Part shown: in pieces, positions 8,691-16,769 of the stretch | Layout: every line of letters starts with the position of its first letter | Position numbering within the stretch: the first letter of the stretch is position 1 | Assembly: GCA_963757265.1 (NCBI GenBank) | Contig: CAVWRA010000006.1 | Span: forward strand, 1,612,001-1,676,000 | Direction of reading: 5' to 3' | Length of the DNA: 64,000 bases | From: CAIVVT01 sp963757265 | Lineage (GTDB): Bacteria; Acidobacteriota; Terriglobia; Bryobacterales; Bryobacteraceae | The notes under the pieces: generated by a model | Told to the model about the DNA's origin: nothing | The model's input: the letters and a program-made list of their open reading frames with translations, nothing else | Database searches by the model: none | Program-made: the position numbers and the translations under genes

Positions 8691-9722
8691 ATGTTGATTC
8701 GCGCCCGGGCGCCGCTGCGGCTCGGTTTTGCCGGAGGCGGCACGGATGTCTCTCCGTATTGCGACCTGCATGGCGGGGCGATTCTCAACGCCACCATCGA
8801 TTTGTATGCCACGGCCGTGCTGCGGCCGCGCGACGACGGCATCGTGCGCTTCCACGCCGCTGACCGCGGCAGCGTCTTCGAGGCCCCCGCGGCGGCCCGC
8901 TTCCCGCTCGATGAACCGCTGGTGCTGCACAAGGCGACCTACAACCACATCGTCAGCAACCACGCCGGCGGGAGGCCGCTGGCGCTGGATCTGACCACGT
9001 ATTCGGATGCCCCGGCGGGCTCCGGTCTGGGCGCCAGTTCGACGCTGTGCGTGACCATGGTGCAGGCCTTCACGGAGTGGCTGCATCTGCCGCTGGGGTT
9101 GCACGACATGGCGCGCACGGCGTTCCAGGTGGAGCGCGTCGAACTGGCGATGCACGGCGGCCGGCAGGACCAGTTCGCGGCGGCGTTCGGCGGCTTCAAT
9201 TTCATGGAGTTTTTCGCCGCCGAGCGCGTGATCGTCAATCCACTGCGCCTGAAGCCCTGGATTGTGGCCGAACTGGAGGCCTCCGTGATCCTCTTTTACA
9301 CCGGCGTCTCGCGCGACTCGGCGGCTATCATCGAGCGCCAGATTCAGAATTTGAAGATCGCCAGTCCGGAGATTCTGGAGGAGTTCCACGCCATCAAGCG
9401 TCAGGCCTACGAGATGAAGGAGACGCTGATGCGCGGCGACATCCGGGCCTTCGCCAGGAGCCTGGGGCAAAGCTGGCAGGCCAAGAAGAACACCGCCGAG
9501 GGCATCTCCACGACGGTCATCGAAGCGGCCCTCGAGACCGCGCGCGACCACGGCGCCTACGCCGGCAAGGTGAGCGGCGCGGGCGGCGGCGGATTCGTGA
9601 TGCTGATCGTCGATCCGCTGCGCCGCGTCGCAGTGCTGCGCGCCCTGGAGCAGCTTCCAGGACAGGTGATTCCCTGCCATTTCACGCACGAAGGCGTACA
9701 GACGTGGACCGTGGAAGAGTGA
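8691..9722 (+). CDS. hddA: GHMP kinase, D-glycero-alpha-D-manno-heptose-7-phosphate kinase type
   Basis: This 343-residue GHMP kinase starts MLIRARAPLRLGFAGGGTD, the pattern of HddA, which makes heptose 1,7-bisphosphate for GDP-heptose synthesis. The ATP-binding glycine loop PAGSGLGASST lies at about residues 107-117. FQVERVELAMHGGRQDQFAAAFGG is the family's next conserved block, and VSGAGGGGFVML is the C-terminal GHMP motif. The nucleotidyltransferase hddC follows 88 bases downstream on the same strand, supporting the pathway call. The other steps (gmhA isomerase, gmhB phosphatase) are not in the window. The product would feed S-layer, capsule or LPS glycans. Confidence 0.87.
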   Translation: MLIRARAPLRLGFAGGGTDVSPYCDLHGGAILNATIDLYATAVLRPRDDGIVRFHAADRGSVFEAPAAARFPLDEPLVLHKATYNHIVSNHAGGRPLALDLTTYSDAPAGSGLGASSTLCVTMVQAFTEWLHLPLGLHDMARTAFQVERVELAMHGGRQDQFAAAFGGFNFMEFFAAERVIVNPLRLKPWIVAELEASVILFYTGVSRDSAAIIERQIQNLKIASPEILEEFHAIKRQAYEMKETLMRGDIRAFARSLGQSWQAKKNTAEGISTTVIEAALETARDHGAYAGKVSGAGGGGFVMLIVDPLRRVAVLRALEQLPGQVIPCHFTHEGVQTWTVEE

Positions 9723-9733
9723 GAGTAGACTTC

Positions 9734-9758
9734 AGAGCCGCGACCGTCAGGGAGCCGG
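9734..9758 (+). repeat. Dispersed REP-like 25-mer, copy 1
   Basis: This copy contains GCCGCGACCGTCAGGGAGC and lies in the hddA-hddC gap. It aligns with copies at 19273-19297 (plus) and 41151-41175 (minus) with a few differences. Confidence 0.6.
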
Positions 9759-9810
9759 CATCCGGACTTCTGCAATCAGGTCGCAGTGAGCGGACGGCGA
9801 AGGAGTAACA

Positions 9811-10539
9811 GTGGACCGTGGACCGGTGACCGAAGCCATCGTCCTCGCCGGTGGCTTCGGCACCCGTCTGCGCACGGTGCTGCAGGATGTGCCCAAGATC
9901 CTCGCGCCGGTTCGGGGCGTGGCCTTCGTGCACTACGTATTGCAGTGGCTGGAAAGCCAGGGCATTGCGCGCGTCACGGCCTGCACGGGCTACCGGGCCG
10001 AGCCGGTGGAGGCCGAACTGCGGCGCTACCGCGGACCCATGACCATCCTCAGTCTGCGCGAGGAGACGCCGCTCGGCACGGGCGGGGCGATCTACCGTGG
10101 CCTGCGCGAGATCCGCGGCGCGAGCGCCTTCGCGCTGAACGGCGACACATACTTCCCGGCTGATCTGGCTGAACTCCAGGCTGCCGCACAGCGCCTCGAT
10201 GCGCCGCTGGCGGTCGGTCTGCGGCGGCTCCAGGACACCTCGCGCTACGGCGCGGTCGAGGTCCGGGAGGGGCGCATCGCGCGCTTCCATGAGAAGGGGC
10301 GTGAGGGGCCGGGCCTGGTCAATGCGGGGCTGTATCTGCTGCCCGGTGGGCTGTGGCGCAGCGTCCCCATGCCCGAGGTCTTCTCCTGGGAACTGGACTT
10401 CCTGCAGCCTTTGGCGCCCAAAATGTTGACCGCCGGAGTGGTTCTCGATGCGCCGTTCCTGGACATCGGCACCCCCGAGAGCTACGCCCGCGCCGAGAGC
10501 GTCCTGCCGGAACTGGGCCCGCGCGCGCCGCACACTTAG
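9811..10539 (+). CDS. hddC: Sugar nucleotidyltransferase, heptose-1-phosphate guanylyltransferase type
   Basis: This 242-residue nucleotidyltransferase uses GTG at 9811, preceded by AGGAG five bases upstream. The nucleotide-binding signature AIVLAGGFGTRLR lies at residues 8-20, followed by PKILAPVRG. ALNGDTYF is the metal-binding acidic motif and FLDIGTPESY closes the domain. Paired with hddA it most likely makes GDP-D-glycero-alpha-D-manno-heptose. On its own the sequence could serve another hexose-1-phosphate. It sits just upstream of a 208-bp inverted-repeat element. Confidence 0.83.
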   Translation: MDRGPVTEAIVLAGGFGTRLRTVLQDVPKILAPVRGVAFVHYVLQWLESQGIARVTACTGYRAEPVEAELRRYRGPMTILSLREETPLGTGGAIYRGLREIRGASAFALNGDTYFPADLAELQAAAQRLDAPLAVGLRRLQDTSRYGAVEVREGRIARFHEKGREGPGLVNAGLYLLPGGLWRSVPMPEVFSWELDFLQPLAPKMLTAGVVLDAPFLDIGTPESYARAESVLPELGPRAPHT

Positions 10540-10555
10540 CGGCGGCAGATCGCGC

Positions 10556-10763
10556 TAGCCCGGATGTTTCACTTGCGATCGCAGCGAGGCGCGATGAGAG
10601 GGTCCCAACATCAAGCAACGCCACAAGGCGCGCTCGCGGGAGCCGCCCGCAGGCGTACTTGGCCGCTACGTTGAGGACGGGGGCGCCCCCTGGGCCCAGC
10701 GCAACGCAGTAGATGCGGCCCTATCGCGCGCCGCAGCCGATGGCTGGTGAAATATCCGGGCTA
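10556..10763. mobile_element. 208-bp inverted-repeat element (MITE-like)
   Basis: The element is bounded by near-perfect 17-bp inverted repeats. The left is TAGCCCGGATGTTTCAC (10556-10572); the right reads TAGCCCGGATATTTCAC on the minus strand (10763-10747), with one mismatch. No transposase frame is inside, so it would need to be mobilised in trans. The end sequence resembles IS1380-type ends from memory, which is unverified. The right end supplies the TAG stop codon of the minus-strand hydrolase gene (10761-10763). A clear target duplication is not visible; CTAG at the left versus CTAA at the right is the nearest match. Confidence 0.65.
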
Positions 10764-12092
10764 ACGCCGCGTCACCGGCACGTCGTCGCGCAACTCGTGG
10801 AAGAAGCGGTCCCGCATGTGGCCCAGCCACTCGTCGACGTAGCGGTGGTTGAGGTCGATGTCGGCCATGGCGATGCCCGGCATGGCCTCGGCCCGCGCCA
10901 TCACCTTACCATCGGGATCGACGATTTCCGTGGCGTAGTCATAGCCCGAAGAAACCAGGAATACGTGGTTCTCGATGGCCCGCGCGTGGACCAGCGTGGC
11001 GTCACCGCCCCAGATCGGGAGCGCCAGGATTTCCGCTCCGCCCAGCGCGAGCGCGCGCGCCGGGTCGGCGTACTCGCTGTCCCAGCAGATCATCAGGCCG
11101 AGCCGGCCGAAATCGGTGTCGAAGACAGGATAACTGTCGCCCGGCGTCAGCCCGCCCTCAATCTCCTCGCGCGGCAGGTACACCTTGCGGTATTTGCCGA
11201 TCAGCCGGCCCTCCCGATCGATCAGCACGGCGGTGTTGTACGCGGCCGGGCCTTCCAGTTCCACCAGCCCGGCGACGAGATACGTGTGCAGGTCGCGGGC
11301 CAGCGCGCCCAGCGCCGCCGTGGTCGGCCCCGGCACGGGCTCGGCGACCTCCAGGTAGGGCTTGCCGTTGCCGATCTCGGTGACGCCCTCAGGCAGAACC
11401 AGCAGATCGGCGTGCTGCACGTGTCCGCGCACATACTCCAGAAATCGCGCCAGGCTGTCGGCGGCGGATTTCGTGTCGTGCGGGCGCAGGTTCACGCTCA
11501 CGACGTGAACCATCCGCGGCGCCGGCGCGGGCGTAGGCTCCAGGCGGATGTGGTCCCACCACACCGTGCCCTGCGGTGCGTTGGAGAGCAGCAGCTGCAG
11601 CTTCACCTGCGAGGCGCCCGCGGGAGCCGGGGCGTCGAGCACAATCTGGCGCCATTCGCCGTCCCCGCTTGCGCCCTCCTGGGCCAAGCCCGCCTTGGGA
11701 ACACCCCCCTGAGTGACAAACGTCCCGTAGTCCGGATGACCGGCCCTCTCACCGCCCGCGGTCTGCCAGTCCAGCCGCGCAAGGACGTGCCGCCGCTCGT
11801 GTTCGAAGCCCGCGCAGCGGTATTCGGCCGTCAACCGGTACCACGCGCCGGGCGTGATCGCGCCGATTGTGCGTTCCCAACCCCCGTACGCCGCCGCATT
11901 GCCGCCGCCCGATAGAGCCAGCGACCCCTGAGCCCCGCGCCCGACCGTGCGGTCAATCCACCCGCGCGGCGCGATCTCGGCTCGCTGTGCCGTGATGTGC
12001 CAGCCCGATTGCTCGGGCGTGCCAGGGAACGAGGTCTGCTCGAGCAGCGGCTCGGAAAGTGCCAGGGCGAAAAGCGCGGAGAGAAGAATCAT
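10761..12092 (-). CDS. Exported carbon-nitrogen (nitrilase-fold) hydrolase with N-terminal beta domain
   Basis: This is a 443-residue protein. ATG at 12092 gives a short signal peptide (MILLSALFALALSEP). Residues about 20-185 look like a jelly-roll, carbohydrate-binding-type domain (WYRLTAEYRC, TVWWDHIRLEP). Residues about 190-443 form a nitrilase-superfamily domain with the full triad: E235 (LVLPEGV), K303 (GKYRKVYL) and C336 (LMICWDSEY). It should hydrolyse an amide or nitrile outside the cytoplasm; the substrate is unknown. The last residues VPVTRR are followed by a TAG inside the neighbouring inverted-repeat element, so the original C-terminus may have been altered. Confidence 0.85.
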   Translation of the reverse strand: MILLSALFALALSEPLLEQTSFPGTPEQSGWHITAQRAEIAPRGWIDRTVGRGAQGSLALSGGGNAAAYGGWERTIGAITPGAWYRLTAEYRCAGFEHERRHVLARLDWQTAGGERAGHPDYGTFVTQGGVPKAGLAQEGASGDGEWRQIVLDAPAPAGASQVKLQLLLSNAPQGTVWWDHIRLEPTPAPAPRMVHVVSVNLRPHDTKSAADSLARFLEYVRGHVQHADLLVLPEGVTEIGNGKPYLEVAEPVPGPTTAALGALARDLHTYLVAGLVELEGPAAYNTAVLIDREGRLIGKYRKVYLPREEIEGGLTPGDSYPVFDTDFGRLGLMICWDSEYADPARALALGGAEILALPIWGGDATLVHARAIENHVFLVSSGYDYATEIVDPDGKVMARAEAMPGIAMADIDLNHRYVDEWLGHMRDRFFHELRDDVPVTRR

Positions 12093-12385
12093 GGGAGCGC
12101 TCCAGCAATCAGCCTGATTCGGACGGCGGCGCACGCGGCCGCCCGCGACCCTTTCATTCTGTCCGATGCACGCCCCGCCCTCAAATTCGGCTCGTGGATC
12201 TGTTCCCCAATCGCCGGCTATCCAGCTACAACCACCAGGTCGCCGATTCGACTATACAGGCGTTTCGCGGCCAGAAGACAAGAGTTGCACCGCGTACCGC
12301 CTTATGTGTCCCCCTGGCATGCGCTCGCGCCCAAACTTAGGCACGCGCCATTCTGGTCCGGCCTGATGCGCGGTATCATTCTTCT

Positions 12386-13501
12386 GTGATACGTCGCTTC
12401 TACGTTCATAATTACCGTTGCCTGGAAAACTTCGAGCTGCCAATCTCGCGACAGTCGTCCGTCCTGCTAATTGGAAAAAACGGCGCTGGTAAATCAACGG
12501 TTGGTTTTGCGCTGGAGATTTTGCAGAAGATCGCGCGCGGCACAAACCGGGTGGGCAACCTAGTGCAGCCGAGGGACCTTTCTCAGGGGCGGACGGACGT
12601 GCCCGTGCGATTCGAAATCGAGGTTGAGATCAGCAACAAGGTCTACGAGTACGTTATCGCCTTCGAGTTTCCGGAAGGGTTCAAAGAGCTGCGCGTACTC
12701 GAAGAGAAGCTCGCAGTCGGCGGTCAGCCTGTCTTTACCCGAAACGTGGCGCAAGTGCACCTTGCCAAGGCGGGCCAGCAGCAGGAGAAGGAGGCGAAGT
12801 TCAGTATCGACTGGCACCTGGTGGCTCTGCCGATCGTTCAGGAACATTCGCAGAAGGATCCTCTGTTCATCTTCAAGCAGTGGCTCGCTCGCATGCTCAT
12901 TCTGCGGCCGATTCCCAGCTTGATTGGCGGAGACTCCGCACAGGAGACGCTGCAACCTAATGATCGGGTCACGAACTTTGGCGAATGGTTTTCGGGCCTT
13001 CTGGCTTACACACCTGCCGTTTATGCCAAGATCGACGGGTATCTCAGGCAGGTCATGCCCGACCTTAAAGACATCAAGAATCCGTTGATTGGCAAAGACT
13101 CTAAAAGCCTTATCGTCCAGTTCTCCAACGGCCAGGGCAGCTTGGAGGTTCCATTCGCGGACCTGTCTGACGGCGAGAAATGTTTCATGATCTGCGCCCT
13201 GGTGCTTGCGGCGAACGATGCCTATGACCCATTGCTTTGTTTTTGGGATGAACCAGACAGCCACCTTGCGCTGTCCGAGGTCGGGCACTTCATCTTGACT
13301 CTTCGTAAGGCATTTCAATCTGGCGCTCAGTTCATCATGACCTCGCACAATCCAGAGGCCATCCGCCGTTTTTCCGGTGAAAACACCCTCTTGCTCTACC
13401 GTAAAAGCCATCTTGAACCCACAATCGTCCGCCCGCTCGACCAGCTTCAGGTCAGCGGGGATCTTGTCGGCGCGCTGATTCGCGGCGATGTGGAGCCATG
13501 A
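12386..13501 (+). CDS. OLD/SMC-like ABC ATPase, first gene of a two-gene cassette
   Basis: This 371-residue AAA15/OLD-type ATPase starts at GTG (MIRRFYVHNYRCLENFEL), the typical opening of RecF/OLD-like ATPases. Motifs seen are Walker A GKNGAGKST (residues 30-38), ABC signature LSDGEK (260-265), Walker B LLCFWDEPD (283-291) and the H-loop TSHNPEAI (H321). The insertion between Walker A and the signature is about 220 residues, without obvious zinc hook or coiled coil. There is no C-terminal TOPRIM domain; a TOPRIM-like protein is encoded by the next gene through an ATGA overlap (13498-13501). Split ATPase/TOPRIM pairs are characteristic of anti-phage systems such as PARIS. Base use looks less GC-rich than the neighbours. 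Confidence 0.88.
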   Translation: MIRRFYVHNYRCLENFELPISRQSSVLLIGKNGAGKSTVGFALEILQKIARGTNRVGNLVQPRDLSQGRTDVPVRFEIEVEISNKVYEYVIAFEFPEGFKELRVLEEKLAVGGQPVFTRNVAQVHLAKAGQQQEKEAKFSIDWHLVALPIVQEHSQKDPLFIFKQWLARMLILRPIPSLIGGDSAQETLQPNDRVTNFGEWFSGLLAYTPAVYAKIDGYLRQVMPDLKDIKNPLIGKDSKSLIVQFSNGQGSLEVPFADLSDGEKCFMICALVLAANDAYDPLLCFWDEPDSHLALSEVGHFILTLRKAFQSGAQFIMTSHNPEAIRRFSGENTLLLYRKSHLEPTIVRPLDQLQVSGDLVGALIRGDVEP

Positions 13502-14001
13502 GCGTCAACAAGCGTCAACCGCACGTCTTCGTGCTGCCCGAGGACGATGCCAACCGCCAGATAGCGACCGGCTTTCTCCTGGAGTTGGATCAGGCCGTCT
13601 TTACCAGGATCCAGGTGCTCGAAGAGGCAGGAGGTTGGATCAAGGTCCTGAACAGTTTCGAGACCGTTCATGTCGCTCCGATGAATCGGTATCCCGACCG
13701 ATTTATGGTTCTATTGTTCGACTTCGACGGCCACGAAGAGAGACGCTGTCTTGCGGAAGCGAGAGTCCCGGTGAATTTGAAGGAAAGAGTTTTTATCCTC
13801 GGTGCCTTGAGCGAGCCGGAAGCGCTCAAGAGGGCCGGTCTCGGTTCTTACGAGACCATCGGCATGAAACTCGCGAAGGATTGCCATGCAGAAACGATGA
13901 CGACGTGGAAGCATGACCTGCTTCGGCACAACACAGAGGAGATTGGTCGTCTCAGCGAGCGCGTTAGGACATCCTTTTCCCGTCCATCTGAGAGACGATA
14001 G
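13498..14001 (+). CDS. Small TOPRIM-like (DUF4276/RloB-type) partner of the ATPase
   Basis: This 167-residue protein overlaps the ATPase stop by ATGA. It has the acidic signature of a minimal TOPRIM/OLD nuclease fold: a strand followed by E15-D16-D17 (HVFVLPEDDANRQ), then a strand with D75-x-D77 (FMVLLFDFDGHEERR), then an alpha/beta tail with FILGALSEPEALK and a helical C-terminus. There is no signal peptide or membrane segment. By analogy with other split pairs it would be the effector or nuclease released or activated by the ATPase. The fold assignment comes from motif spacing only, and I do not recognise a named family with certainty. Confidence 0.65.
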   Translation: MSVNKRQPHVFVLPEDDANRQIATGFLLELDQAVFTRIQVLEEAGGWIKVLNSFETVHVAPMNRYPDRFMVLLFDFDGHEERRCLAEARVPVNLKERVFILGALSEPEALKRAGLGSYETIGMKLAKDCHAETMTTWKHDLLRHNTEEIGRLSERVRTSFSRPSERR

Positions 14002-14246
14002 CTTTCTCGCCGCATTTCCCTAAAGCGTCGGGCCACGCTCCACAAGTGGTGTACAGTACGTGTGAGCATCATTGTTCCCGAGGTGTCTGCCAGACGGGAA
14101 CCGCTTTTGGCCAAGTCGTCCCCGACTCGCGGACAGGCTCTCCAGGCCGCGGCTCAGGATCGCGCGGGTCATGGCGCATCCGGAAGCTGCCCCAATCGGC
14201 GCGGCATCCTCCCGCCGCCCTGCTAGAGTGAGCAGGAGACCCCGCC

Positions 14247-15278
14247 ATGCCCAGCGGCGCCCCAACGCGCGTCTGCGAATTCGGGCCCTTCCGCTATGAC
14301 CCGGCGCAACGCCTGCTGTTTCGCGCCGGCGTAGTGGCGCCGCTCCCACCAAAGGCGATCGACACACTGCATGTGCTGATTGAGCGCCGCGGCCAGATCG
14401 TCGAAAAAGCCGACCTGATGCGCCTCGTCTGGCCCGACTGCACCGTGGAAGAGGTCGGCCTGGCGCGCAACATCTCCCTCCTGCGCAAAGCCTTGGGCGA
14501 CGACCAGGGGCAGTTCATCGCCACCATTCCCAAGCGCGGCTACCGCTTCGTGGCGCCTGTCGTGGAGGTGGCGGCAGCGGCCCCCGTGGCCGAAGCAGGC
14601 CCCGTGGCGGGCGCGGCCAGAGCGGCGAGAGTGATGAACGCCCCGGCCTCGTCAAGCGCGACGCGTGCGGGAAGCGTCGCTGCAGTCACGCCGCCGGACC
14701 GGGCACCCTCCGCCGGACACGAGAGGGCGGAGCCGGCGGCGTTGCGGCGCCCCCGCCGGCTTCGCCTGTGGCTGATCGCCGCGGCCGCGCTGGCGCTCAT
14801 CGCCGGGCTGATCGACTGGCAGTTCTACCACCCCTCGCGCTACCTGCCGGCCGGCGAGGGCTTCGCCGACGTCGCCGTCCTGCCGCTCGACTGCCTCTCG
14901 CCGGAGCTCGACCGCGCGTCGTTCTGCCGCGGCTTCACCGAGGTGCTCGCAGGCGAAATCGCCAAACTGGACCGCGTGCACGTCATCGCCCAAAGCACCA
15001 TCCATCGCTACGAGCAGTTCAACATCCCGGCCCCGGTGATGTCGCGCATGTTGCTCTTGGACGCGACCGTCGAAGGCACGGCGCAGCTCCTCGGCCCACG
15101 TCTCCGCATCAGCCTGCGGCTCAAGGACGTGCGCTCGGGCAAGGTGATCTGGGCCGAGAATTACTCGCCGCACGCCGCCGACTTGGGCTCGGCGCAGATC
15201 GACGTCGCCCGCGCCGCGGCGGCGGAACTGCGCGCGGGCCTGGCCCCCCGCACGCCGGCCTCTCCCGCAAGCCGCTGA
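14247..15278 (+). CDS. Membrane-anchored winged-helix regulator with TolB/FlgO-like periplasmic domain
   Basis: This 343-residue CadC/ToxR-type protein has an OmpR-family winged-helix DNA-binding domain at residues 8-105 (CEFGPFRYDPAQRLLFR, IEKRGQ-like turn, RNISLLRKALGD, IPKRGYRFVAPV). An Ala/Pro-rich linker follows, then one membrane helix at about 172-190 (LWLIAAAALALIAGLIDW). The outside domain (about 205-340) opens DVAVLPLDCLSPE and resembles the FlgO/TolB-N fold found in adenylate-cyclase and kinase relatives (LLDATVEGTAQ, GKVIWAENYS). It probably couples an envelope signal to transcription. Target genes are not evident. Confidence 0.85.
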   Translation: MPSGAPTRVCEFGPFRYDPAQRLLFRAGVVAPLPPKAIDTLHVLIERRGQIVEKADLMRLVWPDCTVEEVGLARNISLLRKALGDDQGQFIATIPKRGYRFVAPVVEVAAAAPVAEAGPVAGAARAARVMNAPASSSATRAGSVAAVTPPDRAPSAGHERAEPAALRRPRRLRLWLIAAAALALIAGLIDWQFYHPSRYLPAGEGFADVAVLPLDCLSPELDRASFCRGFTEVLAGEIAKLDRVHVIAQSTIHRYEQFNIPAPVMSRMLLLDATVEGTAQLLGPRLRISLRLKDVRSGKVIWAENYSPHAADLGSAQIDVARAAAAELRAGLAPRTPASPASR

Positions 15279-15521
15279 TTCGACGCGCCCGTCGCATTTC
15301 AGGAACAGTTCCTTCAACAATTCCGAAGACATTCCGAAGCTCGTTTCGGGCCCTCGTGCGCCCACAATGCAGTTGCGGATGAAAGACCCGCGGAAAGAGT
15401 GAATCGGAAAAATGAGCACGCGGGCGATTTTGATCTTGAGCGCGGTCGGCAAATGGACCGGCCGGGCGCTGGCGCGCAAGGCGGCAGCTCATTCCGCCCG
15501 TCCGTAGAAAGGAGATTCGTT

Positions 15522-16088
15522 ATGCAATCGGGTTCAGCACTTCCCAGGGAGCACGGTCAGCGGAGAACGTCCTATCTTCTGCTTGCCGCAGGCTGCATTC
15601 TGCTCACCGTTACAGCCGTCATGGGGATCAACGACAACCCTCCGGCCATAGCGTTAGGGCTCTTGGGAGCGCTTGCGCTGGTGCTCGGGATTGTCTACTT
15701 CTTTGCCAAATCCGGCAAACGGAAGCCTGCGCTCCAATCGCTCTACTGGGCGCCGAGAGCGCTGTGCATCGTGTTTGTACTGTTCATCAGCATGTTTGCT
15801 CTCGATGTGTTTGGGGAGGTGAGGGGATTCTGGCACATCCTTCTTGCCCTGGCGATGCATCTCATCCCGACGTTCCTTCTTCTGATTGTCCTCTGGGGTT
15901 CCTGGCGTCGAGAGTGGATTGGCGGGGTGATCTTCCCCTTGTTGGGAGTTCTCTACATTGTGTCGTCGTGGAACAGGCCCTTTGCTCGCTTATCGACCTT
16001 CCTCTTGATCGCAGGACCTCCCGTGGTCACTGGTGCGTTGTTCTGGCTCAATTGGTACTACAGGAGTGAGCTGAGGGGGAAGGGCTGA
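15522..16088 (+). CDS. DUF7670-like small polytopic membrane protein
   Basis: This 188-residue protein uses ATG at 15522, preceded by AAAGGAG. Five to six hydrophobic helices are visible (about residues 17-35, 44-62, 78-100, 107-128, 132-150, 155-178). The central block WAPRALCIVFVLFISMFALD, then AMHLIPTFLLLIVL, and the C-terminal LNWYYR match a widespread uncharacterised bacterial membrane family that I know as DUF7670. No catalytic or transport motif is visible. Function unknown; the neighbours give no strong clue. Confidence 0.75.
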   Translation: MQSGSALPREHGQRRTSYLLLAAGCILLTVTAVMGINDNPPAIALGLLGALALVLGIVYFFAKSGKRKPALQSLYWAPRALCIVFVLFISMFALDVFGEVRGFWHILLALAMHLIPTFLLLIVLWGSWRREWIGGVIFPLLGVLYIVSSWNRPFARLSTFLLIAGPPVVTGALFWLNWYYRSELRGKG

Positions 16089-16283
16089 ACAACGGTGGCG
16101 GGGGCGCTAGGGGGCCACGGGCAGACGAGACCATCGTCAAGATGGTCGTTGGGGTGGAGGACAGGCACGGATAGAAAAGCCTCGACCGGAACGGCTGGCC
16201 AGTAGACGGGGAAGCGGAAGCCGACAACGTGGGAATCGACGGTCGCCGCTCTCGCCTCAGGCGTGAGGGTGTAGCCTGAAAGC

Positions 16284-16670
16284 GTGGATCCGCTGCGTAC
16301 ACAACGGGTTGCCGAAACCATGCGGGAGGAGCTCTCGGAGCTGATCCGCTTCGAGTCGGCCGATCCGCGCCTGACCGGCGTGGATGTCTCGGCCGTGGTG
16401 ATCGCGCCCGACGGCTCCAAGGCCGACGTGCTCGTTTCGCTGCCCGGGGACCAGGCGACGCGGGCGGCAGCGATGGCGGGGCTGATGCATGCCAAAGCCT
16501 ACCTGCGCAAGCAGCTCGCGGGCCGCATCGAGCTATTCCGCATGCCCGAGTTGAGATTCGTCGCCGACAGCGAGCCGATCACCGACCGCCCCTTGGGCAA
16601 ACTCCTCCGCCGCGTCCGCCGGGGACGACCTAAGGACCTTCCGGAGACCGGTCCGCCGACCGCCGCCTGA
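16284..16670 (+). CDS. rbfA: Ribosome-binding factor A
   Basis: RbfA binds the immature 30S subunit and assists 16S rRNA 5' end maturation. The 128-residue protein from GTG at 16284 has the family's start (RTQRVAETMREELSELI), the KH-like core with DPRLTGVDVSAVVIAPDGSK and KAYLRKQLAGRIELFRMPEL, and the PELRF(V)ADSEP segment. The basic/proline-rich tail extends about 20 residues beyond the domain. It is not next to infB or truB as is often the case. Confidence 0.92.
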   Translation: MDPLRTQRVAETMREELSELIRFESADPRLTGVDVSAVVIAPDGSKADVLVSLPGDQATRAAAMAGLMHAKAYLRKQLAGRIELFRMPELRFVADSEPITDRPLGKLLRRVRRGRPKDLPETGPPTAA

Positions 16671-16769
16671 CGCCCATCCCTTAGAAAATCAAGCGTTTTG
16701 TTGCCGAACGTACGCTCCGGTTGTACCCTGGTGTCAGGGTTGCGCCCCCGAGCCGGCGCCACATCGAGA

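Noticed and set aside
10713..11915. 400-codon plus-strand frame opposite the nitrilase-fold hydrolase
   Set aside because: The real gene has a full Glu-Lys-Cys triad on the minus strand. This frame is compositionally typical of a shadow.
14002..14246. Hidden third gene of the ATPase/TOPRIM cassette
   Set aside because: The frames in this gap have no protein-like composition, and the next gene is a winged-helix regulator with its own start.
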